This document shows, piece by piece, positions 9,587 to 17,207 of a DNA stretch of 64,000 nucleotides. The notes beneath the pieces are model-generated. The model was not told the DNA's origin and searched no databases. It saw only the letters and a program-made list of their open reading frames with translations. The DNA is from Rhodococcoides kyotonense (GTDB taxonomy: Bacteria > Actinomycetota > Actinomycetes > Mycobacteriales > Mycobacteriaceae), in the NCBI RefSeq assembly GCF_900188125.1, contig NZ_FZOW01000003.1:363588-427587 (forward strand), in the 5' to 3' direction. The stretch's first letter is position 1; the number at the start of each line of letters is the position of its first letter. The position numbers and the translations under genes are program-made.

Positions 9587-10156
9587 CTACCCGCCCTGCG
9601 CCTGCGCAGACAACGCCGCGAGAGCATTCCAATCGGCGTGAGCAGCCTCGACGTCCTTCACAACCTTCACGTTCCGGACCTGCACAGCGGCAGGCGGCGT
9701 CGACAGTTCAGCAACGAACTGCTCCCGCGCCCGCTTGTCCTCACGAACCCAATCCATCAGGATCCGGTACACGATGTTCGTCGCCCGATCCGGCGGCAGC
9801 ACCATCAGATCGATACCTCGGCCGGACAATTCACCGTCGATGTCCATCCACGAGTTGAGGCCGCGCCGCCAGATCACCTGCGCCTGCCAACGCGGCCGCG
9901 CGAAATACGCGTCGGCGATACCGTCAGCGATCCGGTCGAGCATGTCGTCGGTGATCTTGCTGTCGGGGTCGACGATCCTGCCCGCCAACCAGTCCGCGTC
10001 CACAGAATCCCCGCAGGTGCCCATCAACATCGGTACCGGACTCGACGCCAACAACAGGCCCACGAGGACGCGGAGTTCCGGCTGGGGCGCGAGTACGACT
10101 GCCCGGCCGTCGAGCGACCACGCGTCGATCTGCCGACGCCACGCACCAGCCGGCAC
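9587..10156 (-). CDS. Tail-assembly-region protein (189 aa), chaperone-like
   Basis: Contains a region (about residues 60-145, including RWQAQVIWRRGLNSW, GRGIDLMVLPPDRATN and FVAELSTPP) that resembles small proteins annotated as tail assembly chaperones in actinophages. It sits between the RyR-domain gene and the tape measure gene, where the second chaperone product is expected. GTG start directly after the upstream stop. No frameshift linking it to the 172-aa gene is visible because another gene lies between. Confidence 0.65.
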   Translation of the reverse strand: MPAGAWRRQIDAWSLDGRAVVLAPQPELRVLVGLLLASSPVPMLMGTCGDSVDADWLAGRIVDPDSKITDDMLDRIADGIADAYFARPRWQAQVIWRRGLNSWMDIDGELSGRGIDLMVLPPDRATNIVYRILMDWVREDKRAREQFVAELSTPPAAVQVRNVKVVKDVEAAHADWNALAALSAQAQGG

Positions 10157-10159
10157 CGC

Positions 10160-10510
10160 CTAGTCGAGCTCGGCGAGCGTACGAACGATCGACGTGAAGA
10201 GGTGGTCCTTGATCTGCTGATTCTCCGGAAGCTGGTCGTACGGAACGCAGCACGGGTGCGTCTTCTTCTCCGGATCCTTGACCTCGCCGTAGACCCAGCC
10301 GTCCTTCGCCTTGTGATCGAGCCAGCCCTGGTGAGACTCCTCAGGTGTCCGGCCATTCAGTGCACCCTCGACACCGTCGATAGCAGAATCCTTCTGCCAC
10401 TGCGGCGCATCGTCCCAGTGCGGCGACTGCGCCGGGTCACCCTCGATGCCCTGAAGTACTCGGTTAGCTTCGTGCGTGACCTGTGCGATCTGCTCAGGGG
10501 TAAACGACAT
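10160..10510 (-). CDS. RyR-domain protein (116 aa)
   Basis: Almost the whole protein matches the ryanodine-receptor (RyR) repeat: VTHEANRVLQGIEGD, then W...APQWQKDSAIDGV, then HQGWLDHKAKDGWVYGEVKD, KTHPCCVPYDQLP and KDHLFTSIV. RyR domains are short helical modules known from receptors and from phage and bacterial proteins, proposed to bind ligands such as nucleotides. It is encoded between two tail-assembly genes; its role there is unknown. ATG with AAGGAG 6 bp upstream. Confidence 0.85.
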   Translation of the reverse strand: MSFTPEQIAQVTHEANRVLQGIEGDPAQSPHWDDAPQWQKDSAIDGVEGALNGRTPEESHQGWLDHKAKDGWVYGEVKDPEKKTHPCCVPYDQLPENQQIKDHLFTSIVRTLAELD

Positions 10511-10540
10511 GTCGAACTCCTTCTCTCGGTGGGGTTGTCG

Positions 10541-11059
10541 TCAGTTCTTGCGCTTCGACTTCTGCGTCGCTCGACGCTCAGCCCGGTTGGTGCGCTGATT
10601 CTGCGGCAGCAGATCCTCAGCGTTCCAACGCTTCGCGAGCGCACGAATGACATCCATCAGAACGTCCTCGTCGAACTTCGGGGACTCGATGTACCGGTAC
10701 AGCCACTCCTTCGACCCCGTCGACAGGACACGGTTGTAGAACGACATGATGCCGTTGATCTGATCGATCTCCGTCGCGTTGCGGGAGAAACTCGACATCA
10801 GCAACAGCAGCGTTCCCCGCGACGGCTGATACGCGTGCAGCACCTGATTGCGGATCCGGAACGCGGTCGGCTCCCCGACCGCATCGTCTTCGTCGTCATC
10901 CTCGTCGGTGACGTCGAACTGCAGATCGTCCGGGATCTCCAACGTCTCCACCGCGGACTCGAATATCTCGTCGGCGGTGCGCTGTTCGTCGACGTCGAAG
11001 TCGGGTTCGACGTCCGGCTCGACGGTAGGTGCAGCGGACTTCTTGGAACTGGCGGCCAT
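10541..11059 (-). CDS. Tail assembly chaperone (172 aa)
   Basis: Acidic N-terminus (about residues 15-60, many D/E), then a helical domain ending in a very basic tail (RRATQKSKRKN). Position after the connector genes and before the tape measure, plus this charge pattern, fit the gpG-like tail assembly chaperone of siphoviruses. Many relatives use a -1 frameshift to make a longer form; no clear slippery heptamer is seen here. ATG with AAAAGGA upstream. Confidence 0.75.
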   Translation of the reverse strand: MAASSKKSAAPTVEPDVEPDFDVDEQRTADEIFESAVETLEIPDDLQFDVTDEDDDEDDAVGEPTAFRIRNQVLHAYQPSRGTLLLLMSSFSRNATEIDQINGIMSFYNRVLSTGSKEWLYRYIESPKFDEDVLMDVIRALAKRWNAEDLLPQNQRTNRAERRATQKSKRKN

Positions 11060-11071
11060 AGAATTTTCCTT

Positions 11072-11545
11072 TTAGTCGTTGGCGTGGGGTGTATCTCGAA
11101 CTACAGCTGCACCGAACACGTCCTTCAACGCGTCGGACAGGAACGGGGACGGCGGCGAACCCTTCACCGATTTCGCGAACACGAACGGGCGCCGATTCTT
11201 CGGAGCGTTTTTCACCCCGCGTGGCAGTGGTCCCATCATCTTCGGCTGCCGGAACTTCAACGCTTTCGCCGAGACGGGGACGATGGGTGTGCCGTGCGGG
11301 CCGTAGATGCCGGTGCCGCGGTGCACCCATTTGGCGTAGTCGAGTGGGGAGCCGACACGCAGTGTGACACTGTCGTTTCCGAGGGTGACCAGATGCGTGA
11401 TCGACGCTTTCAGTCGGCCGTCGTCGGTGGGACAGTTCGCGCGTGCCCGGTTGACGACCTCCTGCCCCACGCGGTCACCCCACCGCATACCGGCCGCCGA
11501 CATGACGGCGTCGATGTTGGCGTGGTGGATTTCGGCGTGGGACAT
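11072..11545 (-). CDS. HK97 gp10-like tail completion / neck protein
   Basis: 157 aa. The pattern VNRARANCPTDDGRLKASI followed by VGSPLDYAKWVHRGTGIYG is the hallmark of HK97-gp10-like proteins, which close the head-tail junction. It lies between the connector genes and the tail chaperones, as expected. Confidence 0.85.
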   Translation of the reverse strand: MSHAEIHHANIDAVMSAAGMRWGDRVGQEVVNRARANCPTDDGRLKASITHLVTLGNDSVTLRVGSPLDYAKWVHRGTGIYGPHGTPIVPVSAKALKFRQPKMMGPLPRGVKNAPKNRRPFVFAKSVKGSPPSPFLSDALKDVFGAAVVRDTPHAND

Positions 11546-11553
11546 GGCCTGTC

Positions 11554-11955
11554 CTATTCGGTGTCGGTCTTCGGCTTCCGGGCGCGGCCGCTGGTCTTGC
11601 GCCCTTCCTCCGGAGCAGGCTCGTCGGTGTCGGATTCCGTTGCGGCTGGCGGCGTGTCGTCCTGATCGGCGCCGTACTGAACACCTCCCGCTTGGACGTT
11701 CGCTTCGACGGTCTCACCGGTGCCGGGGTCGACGGCAGCGATATGCCCACTGTCCTTTTCGGCGTCCGCGCTCACAACCGCGGCGGAACCCGTCAGCACC
11801 TCCGAGGCAATGGCAGCGGTGTCGCCGTCGGTGACTTCCTCGATCCGACCGTCACGGATCAACTGCTCGATCCTCGGGGTGCGGTCGGTGGTGAACACGG
11901 CCCCCGGTTCGAACTCGACGGTGTTCTGCAGGGCACGTACGGTGACTTCGCTCAT
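11554..11955 (-). CDS. Hypothetical phage structural-region protein (133 aa)
   Basis: A reading frame continues upstream, but MSEVTVRALQNTVEFEPGAVF at 11955 is the convincing start because the upstream gene ends at 11990. N-terminal half is folded; residues about 80-133 are acidic and disordered with a basic end. Probably a head-tail interface accessory protein, by position only. Confidence 0.7.
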   Translation of the reverse strand: MSEVTVRALQNTVEFEPGAVFTTDRTPRIEQLIRDGRIEEVTDGDTAAIASEVLTGSAAVVSADAEKDSGHIAAVDPGTGETVEANVQAGGVQYGADQDDTPPAATESDTDEPAPEEGRKTSGRARKPKTDTE

Positions 11956-11989
11956 GCCGTCCAGGATACGGTGCTGACTGTTCCCTGGG

Positions 11990-12541
11990 TCAGTAGAACC
12001 GCGGGTCGCCTTCCAACGGCTGCACGAGCTCGTCCAGCGGCGTGGGGATGACGTCGCAGCCGCAGTGGACGTCAGCGGCGACGGTGACGTCCATAGCGCC
12101 ACCGTTCGCTCCGCCCCCGTAACGCGGTATCCACATACCGAGGACGACGTCACGGTCCGTCCATGTGCAGAGGGCGGCCTTGCGCATCGCGGCGGCGTCG
12201 TCCATCGCGTCACGCACCATCGAGTCCAGGAATGGGATGTCGGGCACCGAGTTGTCTGCCGGTGTGTAGGCGCAGCGATCGACGATCATCTCGAACACCA
12301 CCATGTACTCGTGCGCGGTGTGCTCGTTGATCTGCCGGGCTGGTTGCGGAAACGAGATCGTCGGAGTGATCGTCTTGATGCGGACGCCGGCCACCGACGT
12401 GCAGTCACCGAAGTGCGGCTGGATCTGCGTGCCGGGGAACACCGCCGACCACGACACCTCCCCCGCCCGCGTCCCGTGGAGCTCCTCGGTCAGACGGTCC
12501 AACAGTTGCGCGGCGAGGACGTAGACACCTGTGTCGGCCAT
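11990..12541 (-). CDS. Head-tail connector-region protein (183 aa)
   Basis: Start placed at MADTGVYVL (12541), which overlaps the upstream stop by one base (TGATG). The protein contains several cysteines and ends in a proline-rich GCDVIPTPLDELVQ segment. It is in the block between the adaptor and the gp10-like protein, so a neck or tail-terminator function is likely but not shown by motif. Confidence 0.7.
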   Translation of the reverse strand: MADTGVYVLAAQLLDRLTEELHGTRAGEVSWSAVFPGTQIQPHFGDCTSVAGVRIKTITPTISFPQPARQINEHTAHEYMVVFEMIVDRCAYTPADNSVPDIPFLDSMVRDAMDDAAAMRKAALCTWTDRDVVLGMWIPRYGGGANGGAMDVTVAADVHCGCDVIPTPLDELVQPLEGDPRFY

Positions 12542-13317
12542 CAGTGGAACCTCGCCGGTCCGCGCATGTCCGGGGAGTACACCCGCGACCTCGAGCGCGC
12601 CCGCGTCGGATTCACCGCCGCGATCCACACGTCGACAGACGGCAGCCCCGTGAGGCCTTGGTCGAACAGCATGTACGGGTCCAGCAGTTGCACGTCCATC
12701 CCCGACCGGGAGACGGACTGTGCACGCGACGGGATGCGGCAGTCCTTCCCCGCCGACGCCCGCAGGAAGTCACACGCCAAATCCCCGGCAGCATGCAGGC
12801 CCGCCTTCGGGACCGGGACACCACGCAGATACTCGACAACGAACGCGCCCGCACCGTCGTCGGCGGCGCGCATGTCCTGATTCTGCGGCCACGACTCGCC
12901 ATCGATGCGGAGTAGCCAGCGCCGGTTCTTCACCCGATACGCCGACGCATCCAACACCTCGCCGTCGATCGTGACAGCGGTGACGGTCTCCACAGGGCCG
13001 GGCAGCATCAACTGCGACGGACCCAAGCAGTCACAACGAGACGAACACCCGCACGCACCCGACACCCCGGACTGGTTGATCAGCCCAGGCCACCACCAGG
13101 CACCGGAATGACCGGCACCCCGATACGCGGTCGAATGCTCGCGGCTACCGAAGCACGGCCTCACCGTCGCAGGCATCAGCCCGAAGACCTTGCCCGTCAA
13201 CGACCACAAGATGTGGACGGCCAGCTCCAGTGCTCGTTCCTTCTGCTCGGGAGTCGTCGACGCCGCACCCCAGTCGGAGCATGCGGGTACGACGTCCCAG
13301 CCCTGTGGACCCGCCAC
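12541..13317 (-). CDS. Head-to-tail adaptor protein (258 aa)
   Basis: Contains motifs typical of actinophage head-to-tail adaptors: ALELAVHILWSLTGKVFG near the N-terminus, a Cys-rich CGCSSRCDC segment, and VTAVTIDGEVLDASAYRVKN followed by FVVEYLRGVPVP. These proteins bind the portal. GTG overlaps the upstream stop (TAGTG). It lies after, not before, the major tail protein, an unusual order. Confidence 0.8.
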   Translation of the reverse strand: MAGPQGWDVVPACSDWGAASTTPEQKERALELAVHILWSLTGKVFGLMPATVRPCFGSREHSTAYRGAGHSGAWWWPGLINQSGVSGACGCSSRCDCLGPSQLMLPGPVETVTAVTIDGEVLDASAYRVKNRRWLLRIDGESWPQNQDMRAADDGAGAFVVEYLRGVPVPKAGLHAAGDLACDFLRASAGKDCRIPSRAQSVSRSGMDVQLLDPYMLFDQGLTGLPSVDVWIAAVNPTRARSRSRVYSPDMRGPARFH

Positions 13318-14009
13318 TACGCGGTCAGCGCGATCGGCGAATCAGCGTGCGCGGGCGGCGGCACCAACGTCTGCAGCATCCGGAAGTGCGCCTTCGGCCC
13401 GATCGGCGTCAGCAGCGGCCCCGGCACACCCACCGTCGCCGGCGCGACAGGCGCCTGCAGGACGACGTCGTACGGGCCGACACCCCACGGCGAGTTCGCG
13501 TTCGTGATCGCACCGGAGATGGTGAACGACGCGGCCTCGTTCTGCAGCGTGAAGTCGTCGAGGCGGCCACCGGTCAGCCACGGCAGCACGAAGTAGCCGT
13601 ACGGCTTCGCGCCCGCGCACGCGACACCAGGAGTGTCCGTCCACGATTCGAGACCGAACGCCGTCTCCACCGTCTCACCGATCTCGACACCGACCGCGTT
13701 ACCGACGCCGTCGAGGACGATGGGGTGACCCATGATCGCCGAGAACAGATCCGGGTTCACACGGTTGAACGCGATCGTCACACCGACGTACTTGATCTCG
13801 TCCTTCGGCTTGTCGATCCAGTCGATCGAACCGTCGGCGTTCTTCATCACCGTCTCGGTGCCCTCCTCGTACTGAGGTGACAGGGCGATCGACGCGAAGC
13901 CCTTCGTGGAGATGGTGGTCGATGGGCCGATGATCGGTGCACCGCACACGTCCTCACGTGTGACGCGCATGCGGTCGGCGCGGATGGACGGCCAGCTGGT
14001 GGTGGGCAT
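13317..14009 (-). CDS. Major tail protein (230 aa)
   Basis: Beta-rich protein of typical tail-tube length with N-terminal region (RVTREDVCGAPI...STTISTKGFASIALSPQYEEG) and a central tube-like domain similar to actinophage major tail proteins. GGGAGG lies 5 bp before the ATG, and a late leader element lies 26 bp upstream, consistent with high expression. Confidence 0.82.
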   Translation of the reverse strand: MPTTSWPSIRADRMRVTREDVCGAPIIGPSTTISTKGFASIALSPQYEEGTETVMKNADGSIDWIDKPKDEIKYVGVTIAFNRVNPDLFSAIMGHPIVLDGVGNAVGVEIGETVETAFGLESWTDTPGVACAGAKPYGYFVLPWLTGGRLDDFTLQNEAASFTISGAITNANSPWGVGPYDVVLQAPVAPATVGVPGPLLTPIGPKAHFRMLQTLVPPPAHADSPIALTA

Positions 14010-14035
14010 GGGAACCTCCCGGACGGGCGTAATGC

Positions 14036-14073
14036 GCCCGGCCCGAGGCCAGCAGCTCTTGACCTGAAGGATA
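14036..14073 (-). promoter_or_regulatory. Late leader element, copy 3 (upstream of major tail protein)
   Basis: -10-like TATCCT (14073-14068), 11-bp gap, then the GC-rich element at 14056-14036, then 26 bp to the major tail ATG. Same arrangement as copies 1 and 4. Confidence 0.65.
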
Positions 14074-14120
14074 GTCGCTCACCTGCCTGTGGGGAGGCAA
14101 GCATCTGCGACGATGTCCCG

Positions 14121-14354
14121 ATGGATCACAACAGCCTGCGCCGGACGCCGAAGGGCTGGGTAGAGGACGCGCCCGCTGTGTGCCCGAACGGACACGACCT
14201 CGGCCCCGGGAAGGTGCTCGTCGGATCGCATGTCTGCTCGTGCGAGATCCACCACCACAGGACTCACCGCTGCCGCGAATGCGACGCCGTCACCTATACG
14301 CCGCCGTTCGGCCCCGACTGCCGAGACTCGGCGTTCGACGGTCGGGGCCGGTAG
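14121..14354 (+). CDS. Small zinc-ribbon-like protein (77 aa)
   Basis: Plus-strand gene opposite the late direction. Cysteine pairs CPNGH...HVCSCEIHHHRTHRCRECDAVTY suggest one or two zinc-binding knuckles; the ending TPPFGPDC is also typical of small actinobacterial proteins of this type. No good ribosome binding site is visible. It ends 9 bp from the stop of the integrase gene (convergent). Function unknown. Confidence 0.6.
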   Translation: MDHNSLRRTPKGWVEDAPAVCPNGHDLGPGKVLVGSHVCSCEIHHHRTHRCRECDAVTYTPPFGPDCRDSAFDGRGR

Positions 14355-14362
14355 CTAGCAGC

Positions 14363-15316
14363 TCACAGGTTCGGCACCTGAATGCTCCCGGCGACGATGT
14401 GCGCCGAATGCTGATTGTTCGCGATGGTGCGGCGCCCGTAATGCCGGTACGTCGTCGACGAGTCCTTGTGGCCCATCGACAGTGCGACAGCCTCCAACGG
14501 GACACCGGATTCCAGCGACGTCACCGCGAAGGTGTGGCGCAGATCGTGTGGAGTGAGGCGCCGTGTGATCCCGGCGTGACGTTTCAGCCGGGTCAGTATT
14601 TTCGCCGCGGACTGCCGTGTCATGCGTGACCCGTCGTTGCGTGGTAGCAGCGGCCCGGTCGTGCGTCCGTCGATGACGCGGTCGACGGCCTGGACGACGA
14701 TCGGGGGCTGCGGCACCGCCATCGTCTCGCCGCCCTTGTTCGTGAACACCAGCATCCGGTGCGCCTGATCGAGTACCGTCGCCGTCTCCACGTCCAGCGA
14801 GCATGTCGGTGACACCCGCAGCCCGCACACCCCCATGATCAGCACCAGGGCGTAGTCGACGGGGCCGGCGTCGGCGGCCGCCCACACGAGGCGTTCGAAC
14901 TCACGCGGCGTCAACGCACGGTCAGCGGATCGGATCGTCGGACGCTTCGGCAGTTTCAACAACCTGGTCGGATTCTTCCCGCACAGGCTGTCGTCGACGG
15001 CGAGCTCGTAGAACTGCGCGATCGTGGACATGCGGTGCAGGATCGTCGTCGCACAATTGTCGCGCTCGTCGGCGAGGTACCGCATGAACACCTGCAAGTG
15101 CATCCGATGGACAGCGAACACGTCGAGGCCCCGGCTGTCACACCAGGCGAACAGAACCTCCAGATCCGACAGGTAGGAGCGGCGAGTGTTCTCACACTCC
15201 CACCGTTGGACGAACGCTTCGGCGTAGATCGCCCGATCCACCGGGTCGAGAGTCTGTGTGGACACGGGGGCGTCGAAGTTGGGCAGGGCAGGGGTGTACA
15301 CGGTAGCGTCGAGCAA
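14363..15316 (-). CDS. Tyrosine recombinase / integrase
   Basis: 317 aa. N-terminal SAM-like core-binding domain (about 25-110), then a catalytic domain with Arg167 (MGVCGLRVSP), Lys194 (TNKGG), His257 and Arg260 (PHDLRHTFA), His283 (SMGHKDSSTT) and a nucleophilic Tyr, probably Tyr293 (RHYGR). The start is TTG at 15316; the alternative GTG six codons inside would not affect the domains. It is about 30 kb from the tRNA-Arg boundary and is flanked on both sides by structural genes, so whether it serves this integration site is uncertain. Confidence 0.92.
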   Translation of the reverse strand: MLDATVYTPALPNFDAPVSTQTLDPVDRAIYAEAFVQRWECENTRRSYLSDLEVLFAWCDSRGLDVFAVHRMHLQVFMRYLADERDNCATTILHRMSTIAQFYELAVDDSLCGKNPTRLLKLPKRPTIRSADRALTPREFERLVWAAADAGPVDYALVLIMGVCGLRVSPTCSLDVETATVLDQAHRMLVFTNKGGETMAVPQPPIVVQAVDRVIDGRTTGPLLPRNDGSRMTRQSAAKILTRLKRHAGITRRLTPHDLRHTFAVTSLESGVPLEAVALSMGHKDSSTTYRHYGRRTIANNQHSAHIVAGSIQVPNL

Positions 15317-15351
15317 GAGTCATCTCCCAGGTCAGCACTGGTGGGTGGCAT

Positions 15352-15385
15352 GACCCCGTCAGGTGTTCCAGCACCGGGCGGGGTC
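15352..15385 (-). other. Stem-loop upstream of integrase
   Basis: GACCCCG (15352-15358) pairs with CGGGGTC (15379-15385), with an inner GGTG/CACC stem. It lies between the ribbon-helix-helix gene and the integrase start. No T-run follows, so it may be a partial terminator or a translation-controlling hairpin. Confidence 0.45.
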
Positions 15386-15485
15386 GTCTCGTTTCCGAGG
15401 ACTGTCACCGTACCGAACAAACCGGGCATATACACGTAATTACGCAATCAAACCTGGACTGTGCATGTGCGCAACTATCTCTTTC

Positions 15486-15692
15486 TTATGCTCCCGTTTG
15501 ACGCTGCTTCTTCTCGGTCCGTTTCGCGTATCCGGACAGTGCTCGCCGGACCACGTCAGTGAGCGATTCACCGTTCGCTTCGGCGGCAGCCTTCGCCGCC
15601 GCGTACTCGTCGTCCGGGATCCGGAAGTTCCGCAGCGTCGTCTTCGGCTTGTTCGGCACAGACCGAACCCTAGTGGGTGTACCTACAGGCAT
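15486..15692 (-). CDS. Ribbon-helix-helix (Arc/CopG-type) regulator (68 aa)
   Basis: KTTLRNFRIPDDEYAAAKAAAEANGESLTDVVRRAL has the beta-strand, helix, turn, helix pattern of RHH proteins; the tail is basic. The ATG overlaps the methylase stop (TGATG). A GTAGGTACACC site lies within its own first codons and three more copies lie in the methylase promoter, suggesting that it regulates this pair. Confidence 0.8.
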   Translation of the reverse strand: MPVGTPTRVRSVPNKPKTTLRNFRIPDDEYAAAKAAAEANGESLTDVVRRALSGYAKRTEKKQRQTGA

Positions 15693-16222
15693 CACAGGCT
15701 CACGCACGTTCCGGCCAACGAGCACGACCGCAGCACGTCCGCATCCTCGATCGAGTACGCCACCAAGCACGACGGAGCGCCCGACGTCGAATCCGGCACC
15801 GAACCGTCCGCGCGATGGAAGCGGATCCGGCCGTGCAGAAATAACACCGCCGTCGCCTTCTCCCACACCTCCGACACGAACCACTGCGTCTCGGTACGCG
15901 CAAAGATCAACGCCAACCCCCGGCCATGCTCGGCGAGCTTCTCCAGCCACACCGCCGCCTCGTTGCCGTACGGCGGGTTGAGCCACACCCGACCGGACCA
16001 CGGCGCTGCGAGACCGTCCTCTGGAAGGATGATGTGCCGCTGCGCTGTCGGCCAGTTCGGTGCGCCGCACGGATCGAGGTCGAACTCCCCGAGCGCGTCG
16101 AGCACGAAGCGCGGCGTGAGCCAGGTCGTCGTCTCGGCCCGCGAGGATTGATGCCCTCCCATTGCACGACGCCGTTTCGGTATGGGCGGGCACTCCGGAA
16201 AGTCGAACAGCGCTTCTGACAT
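15692..16222 (-). CDS. Phage Dam-type DNA N6-adenine methyltransferase
   Basis: 176 aa with TPRFVLDALGEFDLDPCGAP (N-terminal motif of phage Dam proteins) and the catalytic VWLNPPYG (NPPY) motif. Family members methylate adenine in phage DNA, often to avoid restriction. ATG at 16222 is preceded by TAGGAT at a 6-bp distance and a TTGTGG -35 with a 17-bp spacer, indicating a leaderless mRNA. It is translationally coupled to the RHH regulator. Confidence 0.88.
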   Translation of the reverse strand: MSEALFDFPECPPIPKRRRAMGGHQSSRAETTTWLTPRFVLDALGEFDLDPCGAPNWPTAQRHIILPEDGLAAPWSGRVWLNPPYGNEAAVWLEKLAEHGRGLALIFARTETQWFVSEVWEKATAVLFLHGRIRFHRADGSVPDSTSGAPSCLVAYSIEDADVLRSCSLAGTCVSL

Positions 16223-16284
16223 GCGTCCATCCTACTCCGGTGTACCCACACCCACAATGTTGGTGTACCTACGGGTGTACCTAC
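16223..16284 (-). promoter_or_regulatory. Promoter and triple operator of the Dam-RHH pair
   Basis: -35 TTGTGG (16257-16252) and -10 TAGGAT (16234-16229) precede the leaderless ATG. GTRGGTACACC-type repeats are at 16239-16249, 16262-16272 and 16274-16284; one lies in the spacer between the boxes. A fourth copy is at 15676-15686 over the RHH start. Spacing and location fit RHH autoregulation. Confidence 0.65.
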
Positions 16285-16415
16285 ATAAGCGCCAATTTCT
16301 CGCGTTATGCACCCTTTTCGAGAGAGTCATTCGGACGGATGATTCAGCACTATCGGGAACCATCAAGAACCATCGCCAGCTATACGGAACCAACGGAATC
16401 AGTCACACTCAACAC

Positions 16416-16619
16416 ATGGCCGACACCGTTCTGGTACCCCGCGACAGTCTCCGGACCCTCGCCAAATGGGCGTACCACTCCGCCGAGTACGACGGCGCAG
16501 TCAGCCTCGACACGCTGCGATCGATGCCGGAACCGATCTCGGAACTGATCGGCGAGATCATCGACCGCGACGGCGAGCGGAGATCAGCCGACCAGCCATT
16601 TCCGTTCGAACAGATCTGA
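16416..16619 (+). CDS. Small hypothetical protein (67 aa)
   Basis: MADTVLVPRDSLRTLAKWAYH... is an amphipathic, acidic small protein of normal composition. Longer upstream extension would overlap the methylase gene and its promoter, so this ATG is chosen, though no clear Shine-Dalgarno is seen. It lies 12 bp before the 191-aa gene in the same direction; both are opposite the late genes and could be lysogeny-expressed cargo. Confidence 0.55.
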   Translation: MADTVLVPRDSLRTLAKWAYHSAEYDGAVSLDTLRSMPEPISELIGEIIDRDGERRSADQPFPFEQI

Positions 16620-16631
16620 CGACGTCGGCCG

Positions 16632-17207
16632 ATGGAACTGCGCACGTTGTTTCTGCATGTCTGCGATGACCTCCACCACAAGACCCGCGTCGAACGATCC
16701 GAGTACGGACTGATTCGTGCATCCGGCCTCATCCGCCAACTGATTCTCGACGCCGACCCTCTCGCGCACCAGATGAACCGGCTCTACCGAGTAGGAGCTC
16801 TGAAATTCGAAGCGATTCAGGAGGACATCCACCGCTTCGATTCGCTGAGCGTCGGACCACCCGACTCCAGATTGGTCATGGGCCTGCACCCGTCGCACCA
16901 CCCGAGCCCAGAACGAGCCCGACTGTTCAAGCTGCGCGAGTTCCTTGCAATCGAGTGCGCCCTGGTCGAACGCGAGGTCGTCACTGTCCGAGACATCATC
17001 GATTACGCCGCGCATATCGCAGGCGGGGTGCACAACGGAGTCGCAAACTCCGCGCTGGAGAAGCACCTCGAAAAACTGAGCAAGCAGATTCAGTCCGTGA
17101 TGAACACCGACACCATCGGCATGTACATGATGACCATCGGTGAGGTGGTCCTCGACGGACTGCATCCGCTTCGGCTTGCCGCCCGCTTCCCGCCATCGAC
17201 TCCCTAG
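16632..17207 (+). CDS. Hypothetical protein (191 aa), possible lysogeny gene
   Basis: Mainly helical protein starting MELRTLFLHVCDDLHHK, with His-rich stretches (GLHPSHHPSPERAR) and no recognised catalytic motif. It is convergent with, and overlaps by 4 bp, the SGNH tail protein gene. Plus-strand orientation within a minus-strand late operon is the usual sign of a moron expressed from the prophage. Function unknown. Confidence 0.7.
   Translation: MELRTLFLHVCDDLHHKTRVERSEYGLIRASGLIRQLILDADPLAHQMNRLYRVGALKFEAIQEDIHRFDSLSVGPPDSRLVMGLHPSHHPSPERARLFKLREFLAIECALVEREVVTVRDIIDYAAHIAGGVHNGVANSALEKHLEKLSKQIQSVMNTDTIGMYMMTIGEVVLDGLHPLRLAARFPPSTP

Noticed and set aside
10357..10653. Programmed -1 frameshift product of the tail assembly chaperone
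   Set aside because: No slippery heptamer is visible, the alternative frame is Arg/Ser-rich shadow sequence, and the RyR gene with its own ribosome binding site occupies the space.
15317..15447. Upstream reading frame starting MRNYVYMPGLFG before the integrase
   Set aside because: Its frame runs into the integrase in a different phase and shows proline/cysteine-rich low-quality sequence; no frameshift signal seen, so the integrase TTG start is kept.
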